Under the pieces are notes generated by a model. That model ran no database searches. It was not told where the DNA came from and saw only the letters and a list, made by a program, of their open reading frames with translations. A program made the translations under genes and the position numbers. From assembly GCA_963764665.1 (NCBI GenBank), contig CAVXTL010000002.1, forward strand, positions 136,951-200,950: a stretch of 64,000 nt of DNA, in the 5' to 3' direction. Source of the DNA: JACVRW01 sp963764665 (GTDB lineage: Bacteria; Actinomycetota; Thermoleophilia; Solirubrobacterales; Thermoleophilaceae). Every line of letters starts with the position of its first letter. Position 1 is the first letter of the stretch. Positions 49,066-57,664 of the stretch are shown here, piece after piece.

Positions 49066-50946
49066 ATGACGGAGTTGGTGTTCGTGATGGCGCGGAGGCA
49101 GAACCGCTTTTTCGTGGAGCTGATGGAGGCGCTGCGGGACGAGCTGGGGGAGCTGGGCGTGGCCTCGTCGGTGTCGCTCGACGGGTTCCCGGAACCTCGG
49201 CGAGGCCTTGTGAACGTGCTCCTGCCGCCGCACGAGTACTTCGAGCTGCGCGCTGCCGACGGCGCTCCCGACCCCTCCCTGCTGAGGCGGTCGGTCTTCA
49301 TCTGTGCCGAGCAGCCGGGCTCGCAGTGGTTCGAGCACGACGTGGTCCTGGCCAGGCACGCCGGGGCGGTGATGGACATCAACGAGTGGGCCGTGCGGGA
49401 GTGGAGGGCCCGCCACGAGGTGCGCGCGGAACACCTACAGCTTGGCTGGACGCCGCGCTGGGACCGCTCCCCATTCGAGGGCAAGCGCGACATCGACGTG
49501 CTCTTTCTCGGCTCTCACAGCGACCGTCGCGCCCGCCACCTGTCCGGCTACGCGCAGTCGCTCTGGCGCTGGCGCTCGCACCTGGTCCTGTCCGACAACG
49601 GCCGGCCCAACCACGACGGGGGCCCCGACTTCGTGGTCGAGGACGACAAGCGCAACCTGCTCGCTCGCAGCAGGGTGCTGCTCAACCTTCACTCGAGCGA
49701 CTTGCCCTACCTCGAGGGCCTGCGGCTGGTTGACGCCATCCACTGCGGCGCCGTGGTGGTGAGCGAGCACTCGGCCTACACGGCGCCGTTCGCACCGGGG
49801 CGCGACTACTGGAGCGCCCGTCCGGAGAACCTGATGCTGGTGGCGCAGGAGCTGCTCGAGAACGAGGAGCTGCGCCGGCGGTTCGCGACCGGCGCGCTCG
49901 AGCGTCTTCGCCGGGAGCTGCCGCTGCGAGCGTCCGCCGAGCGGCTCGCGTCCGTGGCGCGGGAGGTCGATCGCACTGCGCCGGTCGGTCCCGCGCGGCA
50001 GGGCCCGCCCGTTGCGCTCGCGCCGGTGGCGCCCGAGGTCGAGCCGGCCCCGCCGGGCGCGACCGAGGATCCCGCCGAATCCGCCCTGCGGCGCACGCTC
50101 AAGCGCACGACGCTCGACCTGATCGATAGCCGCCGCGAGGTGGCGCGGCTGGAGCTGAACCTGATGGGGAGCCCGGCCACCGGCGCGGAGGTGGCAGCCG
50201 CGACCCCAGCCCACCGGGCCGTCGCGCCGCGCGTGTCCGTGATCGTGTCGCTCTACAACTACGAGAGCCACATCGGCGCGGCGCTGGACTCGGTGGCGGC
50301 AGGAGCGTTCCGGGACTTCGAGCTGATCGTGGTGGACGACGCCTCCACCGACGACTCCCTCGGGCGCGCGCAGCGCTGGGCCGGCCGCCATCCCGAGCTC
50401 GCCGCACTGGTGCTCCGCCAGCGCTCGAACCGCGGCCTGGCCCACGCGCGCAACACCGGACTCGACTTCGCCCGCGGCGAGTTCGTCTTCATCCTCGACG
50501 CCGACAACGAGGTCTACCCGCACTGCCTCGGCCGGCTGGTGGAGGCGCTCGACGCCGACGCCGGGGCGGCGTTCGCGTACGGCATGTCCGAGCGCTTCGA
50601 CGACGGCGGCTCGCTCGGGCTCGTGAGCGTCGGGGGATGGAACCCGCGGCGTCTGCGCCAGGTCAACCACATCGATGCCATGGCCATGATCCGCACCGAG
50701 GCGCTGCACGCGCTCGACGGATACACCTCCGACGAGCGCCTGCACGGCTGGGAGGACTACGACCTCTGGTGCGGGATGGCCGAAAGGGACTGGTCCGGAC
50801 ACGCGGTCCGCGAGATCCTCGGCCGCTACCGCCAGGGAGCGAGCTCGATGCTCTCCTCGGTCACCAACCTCTCCACCACCGATGCCTACGCCGCGCTCGT
50901 GGTGCGCCACCCGCGGCTGATGGAGGGCGTGACCCCGCCCCTCTGA
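49066..50946 (+). CDS. Two-domain glycosyltransferase (CgeB-like GT-B part plus GT2)
   Basis: This 626-residue protein has an N-terminal part (1-310) resembling CgeB/GT-B-type transferases: VFICAEQPGSQWFEHDVVLA, DIDVLFLGSHSDRRARHLSG, VLLNLHSSDLPYLEGLRLVD and AIHCGAVVVSEHSAYTAPFA. A Pro/Ala-rich linker (about 325-350) and a short helical stretch follow. A GT2 domain starts near 390 (RVSVIVSLYNYESHIGAALD, VVDDASTDDSLGRAQRWAG, FILDADNEVYPHCLGRLVEA with the DAD motif, and GWEDYDLWCGMAERDW). It probably adds two different sugars. ATG 49066 is chosen because a TAGCAT box overlaps the ATG at 49057. Confidence 0.82.
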   Translation: MTELVFVMARRQNRFFVELMEALRDELGELGVASSVSLDGFPEPRRGLVNVLLPPHEYFELRAADGAPDPSLLRRSVFICAEQPGSQWFEHDVVLARHAGAVMDINEWAVREWRARHEVRAEHLQLGWTPRWDRSPFEGKRDIDVLFLGSHSDRRARHLSGYAQSLWRWRSHLVLSDNGRPNHDGGPDFVVEDDKRNLLARSRVLLNLHSSDLPYLEGLRLVDAIHCGAVVVSEHSAYTAPFAPGRDYWSARPENLMLVAQELLENEELRRRFATGALERLRRELPLRASAERLASVAREVDRTAPVGPARQGPPVALAPVAPEVEPAPPGATEDPAESALRRTLKRTTLDLIDSRREVARLELNLMGSPATGAEVAAATPAHRAVAPRVSVIVSLYNYESHIGAALDSVAAGAFRDFELIVVDDASTDDSLGRAQRWAGRHPELAALVLRQRSNRGLAHARNTGLDFARGEFVFILDADNEVYPHCLGRLVEALDADAGAAFAYGMSERFDDGGSLGLVSVGGWNPRRLRQVNHIDAMAMIRTEALHALDGYTSDERLHGWEDYDLWCGMAERDWSGHAVREILGRYRQGASSMLSSVTNLSTTDAYAALVVRHPRLMEGVTPPL

Positions 50947-50955
50947 CGGCGCCGG

Positions 50956-51942
50956 TCAGCGCAGGCGTGCGAGCAGGCGATGCTTGAGCGCGCGCAGCGG
51001 CTTGGTGATCCGCCAGCTGGGGGACGACATCACGTCATGGAGGGCCTGCCGGCTGATGTCGAGCTGCTCGCGCAGGAAGTCGCGCTCCCGGCCCGCCTCC
51101 TCGAGCTCCACCACACGCGCTCCCTGCGCCTCGGCGTCGATCAGGCGCGCTCGCAGCTGCGCACGCTCGCTCTCCATCGTCGCGAGCTCCCTCGCGCGCA
51201 TGCGTTGCTCTTCGAGCTCCCGCTGCTGGTGGTCGAAGCGCTCCAGTAGGCGGCGCACCTCGAGCAGGCCGGTGAAGGCCGCAACAGGAGCTCCGGGATC
51301 CGGCAGGTCGGAGGGACCGGCGAGCGCGAGGGCGGGGAGCTCATCTCCGGGCTCCCCGAGGGCGAGGCCCTGCACGCGGATCTGCTGGAGCGGCTCGGCC
51401 GGCTCCGCGTCCTCGATCACGCCCGAAGCGATCCAGTTGTGCTGCTGAAGCATCCGCACGTGCGGCCAGTGTCGCCGGAGGGCGGCCGGGAGCTCCCGCG
51501 AAGAGGCTGGCCCGGTCAGCGACACGGCGAGCACGCCGTCCGGCGCGAGCAAGCGAGCCAGCTCCGCCAGGGCGGCGTCGGTCTCATCCCCGCGCTCGCC
51601 GAGTTCGAAGCAGACGATGCCATCGAACGCGGCATCCGGGTAGGGGAGCGATCCCGCGTCCGCTCGCTCGAATCGCAGGCCGGGTCGTTCGGCCGTTTGA
51701 GCGGCCTCGACCAGCGCCGCGGCGGCGTCCACGCCCAGGACCTCCCCGGCGCCACCCTCGAGCAGGATGGCGGACCCGTCTCCGAGCCCGCAGCCCAGGT
51801 CGAGCACCCGCCGTCCCGCCATCAGCCCGGCGGCCCACCAGTAGCGCGCCAGTCGCTCGGCCTCCACGAGGTGGCCGCGCACCTGTCCCGGCGTGACATC
51901 CGCCCGGGTCCCTTCCACGTACTCGGCGAGTTCGTCCGCCAT
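50956..51942 (-). CDS. SAM-dependent methyltransferase with C-terminal coiled coil
   Basis: This 328-residue protein has a methyltransferase domain with RVLDLGCGLGDGSAILLEGG, VLGVDAAAALVEAAQTAE, LPYPDAAFDGIVCFELGERG and ELARLLAPDGVLAVSLTGPA. After about residue 225 a long coiled coil begins (VRRLLERFDHQQRELEEQRM, then RELATMESERAQLRARLIDA). The end, SSPSWRITKPLRALKHRLLA, is a basic amphipathic tail like that of the glycosyltransferase at 54414-57146. The tail and coil suggest membrane and partner binding during glycan assembly. A TATGGT box ends eight bases before the ATG. Confidence 0.8.
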   Translation of the reverse strand: MADELAEYVEGTRADVTPGQVRGHLVEAERLARYWWAAGLMAGRRVLDLGCGLGDGSAILLEGGAGEVLGVDAAAALVEAAQTAERPGLRFERADAGSLPYPDAAFDGIVCFELGERGDETDAALAELARLLAPDGVLAVSLTGPASSRELPAALRRHWPHVRMLQQHNWIASGVIEDAEPAEPLQQIRVQGLALGEPGDELPALALAGPSDLPDPGAPVAAFTGLLEVRRLLERFDHQQRELEEQRMRARELATMESERAQLRARLIDAEAQGARVVELEEAGRERDFLREQLDISRQALHDVMSSPSWRITKPLRALKHRLLARLR

Positions 51943-51950
51943 GGAGCGCG

Positions 51951-51956
51951 ACCATA
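51951..51956 (-). promoter_or_regulatory. -10 box TATGGT
   Basis: TATGGT on the minus strand ends 8 bases before the ATG at 51942, inside the 44-base gap after the methyltransferase gene upstream. Confidence 0.4.
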
Positions 51957-51986
51957 GAGCACGACGAGGGCGGCGCTACCCCAGCG

Positions 51987-53708
51987 CTAGCGCCGTCGCA
52001 GGAGCGTCTGCAGCCGGCGGAGCGCGAAGCCGGACAGGCCCGACCGCCGCGGCGTCGCGGTTTTCGGGTGTGCGGCCGGCGCGGCCGGGGGCTGGTCGCG
52101 CAGCGCGCGCTGGTGTGCGGCGTCGGCATCGCGAGCCCTGACGCGCTCCGAGGCGGCGGCCGACTCGGCGAGCAGTGCCCTCTGCTTCCAAGCCTTCAAC
52201 TCGCGCCCGCGCGCAGCGAGGTCGAGCGCGGACCCCAACACCGCCAGCTCGGGCATGACGGGCAGCGGCTGGTCGCTCGCCACGGCCACGGTGTACAGCT
52301 CCTCGCCCGGTGCCGCTCCGGTGACCTTGCGGACGTCCAGGGTGAGCGGCAACGCGCTGTCGGCGATAGCGACGGTGTCGTCTCCGGCGAGCAGCGAGGT
52401 CGCGTGGGTCTGCTGCCGGAGGATCCGCACGTGCGGAAAGCGCTCGAGCAGCGCAGTCTCGAACTCCTCGGCGCTGAGTTCGTGCAGGTGGTGAAGGTTG
52501 CCCTCCTCGTAGACCCCGCGATTGGGGGTCGATACGAGCAGCACGCCGCTTGGCGCAAGCACGCGGCGCAGTTCGTCGAGGGCCCGGAACGGGTCCTCCA
52601 CGTGCTCGATCGCCTCGAAGCACGTCACGAGGTCGAAGGTGTCGTCTCCGTACGGCACCTGCTGCAGATCGCCCACGCTGAACTGCGCCACGTCGCCGGC
52701 CCGCCCGCGGGCGTGCTCCACGACCTCCAGGTTCACGTCAAAGCCCTCGGCTCGGCTGGCACCGGCACGGGCGAGCATCTCGGTGCCGAACCCGGTGCCG
52801 CTGCCCGCGTCGAGCACCCGGCGGCCGGGGGCGAGCAGGGCGGCCCAGCGGTAGCGCGCGTGGTGCTCGGGCTCGAAGCTGTAGCCCACATGCGCCTCGG
52901 GCACATAACGGTCTGCGAGCAGGGTGGGGGTGATGACATGCCCGTCCGCTTCGGGCCCCGGCCCCTCGGCTTCGGCCCGGCACTCCACCAGCCCGCTCAT
53001 GCCCACGGCGGCCCCGTCGGCCCCGGTGGCCACGACCGTGATCCTGTGCCAGCCCGGCGGGCACTCAGCCGGATCGATGGTGGCGGCGAAGCCGCCGCTG
53101 GCCGTGACCGGCTGCCCCAGGGTTCCGGCCAGGTGAGGCCGTCCCAGTCCGTGTTGGGCCTGTACACGGACGTCGTCGTTCACGTAGACGGCGACGTCCT
53201 TGAGTCCGCCGGTGCGCCAGGCCCACCCCTCCACCCAGAACGGAGCGACCACCTTCGCGTTGCCGTCGAGCCAGGGCGTCTCACACCACATTGCGACCGC
53301 CCCGGAGGCGATCGCCGCCCGATGGCCCTCGTCGCTGTACTCGGGCGGCCCATACGGGCGCACTTCGATTTCCCCTTCCGTGGCCGCCTCGGCGCCCGCG
53401 GCGTCACGTACGGTCACCACCACTTTCCGAACGCCCGCCTCCCAGCCCTGTGTGTCCACGTGAAGATCGAATCCCGCGCTGCCCGTCCCGTGGCGGGGGA
53501 GTCCGCGGGCTGCTTGGTACACACGGCCGTCGAGCTCCACGCGCACCTCCTCGATTGCCGCGGGCCCCGCCACCTCCCCGCTGAGGACGATTTCGTTGTG
53601 CCTGAACACCGTGGATCCTCCGAAGGGCCCATCGACGTGCAGCGCGAGTGGCGTCGTGCTCGAGGTCGGCGTGGCGATGGCAGGATCGTACATTCGGGTT
53701 CGTGCCAT
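51987..53708 (-). CDS. SAM-dependent methyltransferase with N-terminal Ig-like domains
   Basis: About 573 residues. Residues 15-260 contain two beta-sandwich-like segments (VFRHNEIVLSGEVAGPAAIE, then DTQGWEAGVRKVVVTVRDAA; WHRITVVATGADGAAVGMSG) that look like Ig/carbohydrate-binding-type folds. Around residue 300 a methyltransferase domain begins: RRVLDAGSGTGFGTEMLARA, YGDDTFDLVTCFEAIEHVED, ELRRVLAPSGVLLVSTPNRG. The C-terminus is helical and basic (ARGRELKAWKQRALLAESAA, GLSGFALRRLQTLLRRR). The sandwich part may hold the glycan being methylated. The start is uncertain: ATGs at 53723, 53708 and 53690 are all possible, and 53708 is taken as a compromise. It is divergent from the gene at 53722. 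Confidence 0.75.
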   Translation of the reverse strand: MARTRMYDPAIATPTSSTTPLALHVDGPFGGSTVFRHNEIVLSGEVAGPAAIEEVRVELDGRVYQAARGLPRHGTGSAGFDLHVDTQGWEAGVRKVVVTVRDAAGAEAATEGEIEVRPYGPPEYSDEGHRAAIASGAVAMWCETPWLDGNAKVVAPFWVEGWAWRTGGLKDVAVYVNDDVRVQAQHGLGRPHLAGTLGQPVTASGGFAATIDPAECPPGWHRITVVATGADGAAVGMSGLVECRAEAEGPGPEADGHVITPTLLADRYVPEAHVGYSFEPEHHARYRWAALLAPGRRVLDAGSGTGFGTEMLARAGASRAEGFDVNLEVVEHARGRAGDVAQFSVGDLQQVPYGDDTFDLVTCFEAIEHVEDPFRALDELRRVLAPSGVLLVSTPNRGVYEEGNLHHLHELSAEEFETALLERFPHVRILRQQTHATSLLAGDDTVAIADSALPLTLDVRKVTGAAPGEELYTVAVASDQPLPVMPELAVLGSALDLAARGRELKAWKQRALLAESAAASERVRARDADAAHQRALRDQPPAAPAAHPKTATPRRSGLSGFALRRLQTLLRRR

Positions 53709-53721
53709 CCTCCCACCGGTC

Positions 53722-54417
53722 ATGGCTTCCGTTGGCCTTCGCTCCCGCCTTCCCCTGCGCACGCTGGGCGCCCGCCTTCAGCCGACCCTGTCGCCCGGGG
53801 ACATCTTCCCGGAGCTCGAGCAGGAGTTCGGCGACTACCGGCGCTACCTGCGCGGCCGTGTGCTGAACGCCGGTGCCGGCCATAGAGACATAAGCTCGAT
53901 GGTTGACGGCACGCTGATCAATCAGGACATAGAGACGGGCCTGCACAACGACAACATCGACGTCTATTCCCCGCTCGACGCCATACCCTTCGAGGACGGG
54001 TACTTCGACGCGATCATCTGCAACGCCGTGCTCGAGCACGTGGCCGATCCCGCCGCGGTGATGTCCGAGTTTGCCCGGGTATGCAAGCCCGGTGGCCTGC
54101 TTTACCTGGTCGTACCGTTCATGCAGCCCGAGCATCTCGACCCGACTGACTTCCAGCGCTACACGCGCGACGGGCTGGCCCGCCTCTGCGAGACGCATGG
54201 GTTCGGAGCCATCCGCGTGGAAGGGGTGCACTCCGTGTACGTGACGCTCGCCTGGATCGTGGCCGAATGGCTGCGTGACGGGCGCGGCGCCAGGGCCGCG
54301 TTTCTCCGGCTCGCGCTGTACCCGTACCTCAAGCACAAAGCCCGCACGTCCACCGAGCACGTGCATTCGCTGGCCTCCGCCTATCGCGCCATCGCCGTGC
54401 GGCTTCCGGCGTCTTGA
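53722..54417 (+). CDS. SAM-dependent methyltransferase
   Basis: This 231-residue protein has GRVLNAGAGHRDISSMVDGT in place of the usual glycine motif, then YSPLDAIPFEDGYFDAIICN with AVLEHVADPAAVM, EFARVCKPGGLLYLVVPFMQ, and PTDFQRYTRDGLARLCETHG. It is a methyltransferase_11-type protein common beside glycosyltransferases. An in-frame ATG at 53677 would overlap the divergent gene. The stop overlaps the TTG of the following large glycosyltransferase (TTGA), so the pair is co-translated and probably acts on the same glycan. Confidence 0.8.
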   Translation: MASVGLRSRLPLRTLGARLQPTLSPGDIFPELEQEFGDYRRYLRGRVLNAGAGHRDISSMVDGTLINQDIETGLHNDNIDVYSPLDAIPFEDGYFDAIICNAVLEHVADPAAVMSEFARVCKPGGLLYLVVPFMQPEHLDPTDFQRYTRDGLARLCETHGFGAIRVEGVHSVYVTLAWIVAEWLRDGRGARAAFLRLALYPYLKHKARTSTEHVHSLASAYRAIAVRLPAS

Positions 54418-57146
54418 TCTCCGAGGGAGCACTGAGGCTGGCGGGCGGCGAGGTCGTGCCGCCCCCGGAGCTGGCCGGGTTGGCCGACGGGCTGGCCCGC
54501 GTGCTGGGGCTCTCAGAGGTCCGGGCCTTCGCCGGGCCACTGGACAGGACGTCGCTCTCCGAGTTTGGGGCCGAGGTGGCTCCCACCGACGTGGCCGCTA
54601 TCTGCGTCACGGCCGGCTCCGGCGGCGAGCGCCCGTCCCTTCCCATCGTGATAGAGGCGGTGAGAGCGGCGGGCATGGAGGTCGCTTGGTCGGGGCTCGC
54701 GCGCAACTCACCCGAGGACGCTCGGCGCGAGACGCCGCTGGTGGTCGTGGCCGCCTGGCGTGCGGAGGACGTCCGCTCGCTCCTGTCGACGGGAACGGCC
54801 AACCTGCTGTTCGACCCAGGGGCACGCCCGGGCGCGGCGCTGAACCGGCCGGTCCGGGTCTGCGTGGCCAGCTACGAGGTGGTCGGCCCGACCAAGAACG
54901 GGGGGATCGGCACGGCGGCAACCTCATTGGCCGAGCTGCTCGGGGCTGCGGGACACGATGTGACGCTGCTCTACACCGGCTGGCATGCGCTCGACGACGC
55001 ATCACGGTACCGCTGGACGCGTCACTACGAGCAGCGGAACGTGCGCTTCCGCGAGCTCGGCGACGGCGAGTCGCCGGAGGTGGACACCCCGCACTTCAAC
55101 CAGGCCCGCGCCTACCAGGCCTACCGCTGGCTGGCCGCGCGCGACGGAGAGTCCCCGTTCGACGTGGTGCACTTCCCGGAATGCCAGGGACACGGGTACT
55201 ACGCGCTGCTCGCGCGGCGCCTCGGGCTCGGCTTTCGCGACACGACATTCGTGGTGGGAGGACATTCGCCCACGCGCTGGGTGTACGAGGCCAATCGCTG
55301 GGTCGTGGACACTGCGCACCGCTTGGTCGACGACTTCCTCGAGCGCCGCTGCGTGGAGCTGGCGGACGTGGTGGTCAGCCCCAGCGCGTATCTGCTCGCC
55401 TGGATGGATCGGCGTGGCTGGAAGCTGCCTGAGCGCCACTTCGTGCAGCACTACGCGACCAGCAGCGCGGTTACCGGCAGCGCCAACGGCTCCGAGGAGC
55501 ACACAGCGCCACGCATCGTGTCGATGCCCGAGGGACCGGGCACAGAGGCGGCCCGCGACTTCGGCTACGAGCCGGAGAGCGCGATCCCCGCTCCGTCGTC
55601 CCGAGAGTCCGTCGACGACGACGCGACGCGCGGCGTCCAGGAGGTGGTGTTCTTCGGGCGGCTCGAGACCCGGAAGGGCCTCGAGGTGTTCTGCGACGCG
55701 CTGGATCTGCTCGCCGAGGGATCCAAGCCGCCCGACTTCGGCGTCTGCTTCATGGGCAGCGAGACTCCGATCCAGGGCGTCCCCGCGGGTGAGTACATCC
55801 GCGAGCGCGCCCGGCGCTGGCCGTGGCGATCCCGGGTCGAGTCGGACCGCAACCAGCTGGAGGCAGTCACCTACATCCGCCAGCGGGGCCGGCTCGCGGT
55901 CATGCCGTCGCCCGTTGACAACTCGCCCAACACCGTGCTCGAGGCGCTGGGTCTCGGGATCCCGTTCATAACCAGCCGGGGCGGCGGCATTCCCGAGCTG
56001 ATCCACCCGCTCGATCTGGAGCGCGCCACCTATGCGCCCACCGACGACCGGGCATGGCGAATCGACCCGGCCGACCCGCAGAGCTTCGTGGCGGACCTGA
56101 GCGCCGAGCCTCTCGCCAACGCCATTCGCATGGCCACGGGCGGGGGGGAGGCGGCGCGCCCGCGCTTTGCCGTCGATCCTGAGGCCAACGGGCATGTGCA
56201 CGTCGAGTGGCACGAGCGCGTGGCCGCCCAGGGGGCCGGCCGGCCGGCCGCTCCGGCGAGCTCGGACGAACGCCCGCGTGTGTCGGTCTGCCTGGTAGCG
56301 GCAGGCGAGCCGCACATGCTCGAGCGCGCCCGGCTGGCCTACGAGCGCCAGGACCTGGGGGACGTCGAGCGAGTAGTGGCCATGCCGAGCGCGCCGCCCG
56401 GCACGGAGGCCGCGAGCGTGGCGGCCCGTCTGGGTGACGCGGGATGGCAGCTGATCGAGGCTCGCGACGGCGATCTCGACGCCGCCGCGGCCGCGGCGGC
56501 GTCCGGAGACTGGCTGTTCCTGTGCGACTCCTCCTCGCTGCCTCACCGCGCTTTGCTCGCGACCCTGGTCGGAGCCGCGCAGGTCACCGACGCCGAGATC
56601 GTCACATGCGCCGTCACCTATCCGCCCGCGTCCACGGATGAGGGCGCTGGCGCATGGCGCGGCAACGTCCCGCTCGGCGGGGCGGCGGCGGTGGGCCTGC
56701 ACTACGACTGCTTCGGCATCGGCGGCGCTCTGATCAGCCGGGACGCGTTCGAGCGCCTCGGCGGCTTCGAGCTCGACGGACCGCCCGCCGTCCGGCGCCG
56801 CGACCTTCTCTGCCGGGCCACACTGGCCGGCACGCGCTTCGAGGTCGTCCCCGAGCCCCTACTCGACTACGACAGGGAGACGGCCGACCGGCAGGCGCTG
56901 GATCCGATGGAGAGCCTCCTGCGCACGGTGCGGCCCTACCAGCGCGCGCTGCCGGAGGCGGTCTCCGATCTGCCCGGGCTGGCCGTCTCGCTTTCATTGG
57001 CCACTCCTCCCGCCGCGGACAGCCCCGAGCGCGACGTCTACGTCCGTGGGCTCGAGGAGCTGGTCCACTCTGTGGTCTCGAGCCGCAGCTGGCGCGCCAC
57101 AGGGCTGCTCAGGTCCGCGATGAAACGCGTTCGCGCCTGGCGCTAG
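54414..57146 (+). CDS. Large glycosyltransferase: GT4 core with C-terminal GT2-like domain
   Basis: This 910-residue protein has a poorly conserved N-terminal region (1-140, acidic and Ala-rich). The GT4 core begins with RVCVASYEVVGPTKNGGIGT, then VVHFPECQGHGYYALLARRL, VVFFGRLETRKGLEVFCDAL and MPSPVDNSPNTVLEALGLGI followed by PFITSRGGGIPELI. From about 615 a GT2-like domain follows (RVSVCLVAAGEPHMLERARL, DWLFLCDSSSLPHRALLATL, GIGGALISRDAFERLGGFEL), but the usual DxD looks altered to CDSS, so it may be inactive. The C-terminal tail SSRSWRATGLLRSAMKRVRA matches other tails in this locus. TTG start, overlapping the preceding stop. Confidence 0.8.
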   Translation: MISEGALRLAGGEVVPPPELAGLADGLARVLGLSEVRAFAGPLDRTSLSEFGAEVAPTDVAAICVTAGSGGERPSLPIVIEAVRAAGMEVAWSGLARNSPEDARRETPLVVVAAWRAEDVRSLLSTGTANLLFDPGARPGAALNRPVRVCVASYEVVGPTKNGGIGTAATSLAELLGAAGHDVTLLYTGWHALDDASRYRWTRHYEQRNVRFRELGDGESPEVDTPHFNQARAYQAYRWLAARDGESPFDVVHFPECQGHGYYALLARRLGLGFRDTTFVVGGHSPTRWVYEANRWVVDTAHRLVDDFLERRCVELADVVVSPSAYLLAWMDRRGWKLPERHFVQHYATSSAVTGSANGSEEHTAPRIVSMPEGPGTEAARDFGYEPESAIPAPSSRESVDDDATRGVQEVVFFGRLETRKGLEVFCDALDLLAEGSKPPDFGVCFMGSETPIQGVPAGEYIRERARRWPWRSRVESDRNQLEAVTYIRQRGRLAVMPSPVDNSPNTVLEALGLGIPFITSRGGGIPELIHPLDLERATYAPTDDRAWRIDPADPQSFVADLSAEPLANAIRMATGGGEAARPRFAVDPEANGHVHVEWHERVAAQGAGRPAAPASSDERPRVSVCLVAAGEPHMLERARLAYERQDLGDVERVVAMPSAPPGTEAASVAARLGDAGWQLIEARDGDLDAAAAAAASGDWLFLCDSSSLPHRALLATLVGAAQVTDAEIVTCAVTYPPASTDEGAGAWRGNVPLGGAAAVGLHYDCFGIGGALISRDAFERLGGFELDGPPAVRRRDLLCRATLAGTRFEVVPEPLLDYDRETADRQALDPMESLLRTVRPYQRALPEAVSDLPGLAVSLSLATPPAADSPERDVYVRGLEELVHSVVSSRSWRATGLLRSAMKRVRAWR

Positions 57147-57619
57147 CGCTGCTGACGCAGCCGCAGCAACGGCACGATGTACCAGAGCACGGCGAACATG
57201 CCGGCCACCACGACCGCAGTCACCGCGGTGATGGTGTCGCCGTAGAGATAGCCCGTGATGAGCCAGATCGCCCCGGTCATGGCGAGGGCGAGGAACACGC
57301 CCCCCACGATCGTGAGCCGGTTGGCGCGCGCCACGAGGTGCTCCTTGTCCTGGGTCCTGAAGGTGATCCGGTGGTGGATCGACGGCGCGATCAGGCAGGC
57401 CGACGCCGCAGCCGCGCACACGAGTGTCCCCAGGTAGAGGTACTTCTGGAAGGTGCTGACCTCCTCGAAGCGCTGGTTGAACGGCACCACCAGCAGGAAC
57501 GCGAACAGCACCTGCACGCCCGGGAGGATCACCCTCAGCTCGCCGAGCAGCTCCTGGAGATTGCGGTCGAGCCGCTCCTCCTTCGTCTCGTTCCGGCCGC
57601 TGGGGCGCTCTCCGCTCAC
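57143..57619 (-). CDS. DUF6328-like four-span membrane protein
   Basis: This 158-residue protein has an acidic/basic N-terminal helix (KEERLDRNLQELLGELRVIL), PGVQVLFAFLLVVPFNQRFE, then three further membrane spans (YLYLGTLVCAAAASACLIAP, VFLALAMTGAIWLITGYLYG, AVTAVVVAGMFAVLWYIVPL) and HHRITFR between the second and third helices. The pattern matches the DUF6328 family of actinobacteria; function unknown. It starts at GTG with a TAGTCT box nine bases before. It overlaps the end of the large glycosyltransferase gene by four bases and marks the edge of the glycan locus. Confidence 0.75.
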   Translation of the reverse strand: MSGERPSGRNETKEERLDRNLQELLGELRVILPGVQVLFAFLLVVPFNQRFEEVSTFQKYLYLGTLVCAAAASACLIAPSIHHRITFRTQDKEHLVARANRLTIVGGVFLALAMTGAIWLITGYLYGDTITAVTAVVVAGMFAVLWYIVPLLRLRQQR

Positions 57620-57628
57620 GACGGCGCG

Positions 57629-57634
57629 AGACTA
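57629..57634 (-). promoter_or_regulatory. -10 box TAGTCT
   Basis: TAGTCT on the minus strand ends 9 bases before the GTG at 57619. Confidence 0.38.
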
Positions 57635-57664
57635 CCGCCGTGAGCGGGATGCACTGGCGCTGAC

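Noticed and set aside
54414..57146. Large transferase considered as a fusion caused by a missed stop
   Set aside because: The two catalytic-type segments are continuous in frame, with a plausible linker and a C-terminal tail matching another enzyme of the locus.
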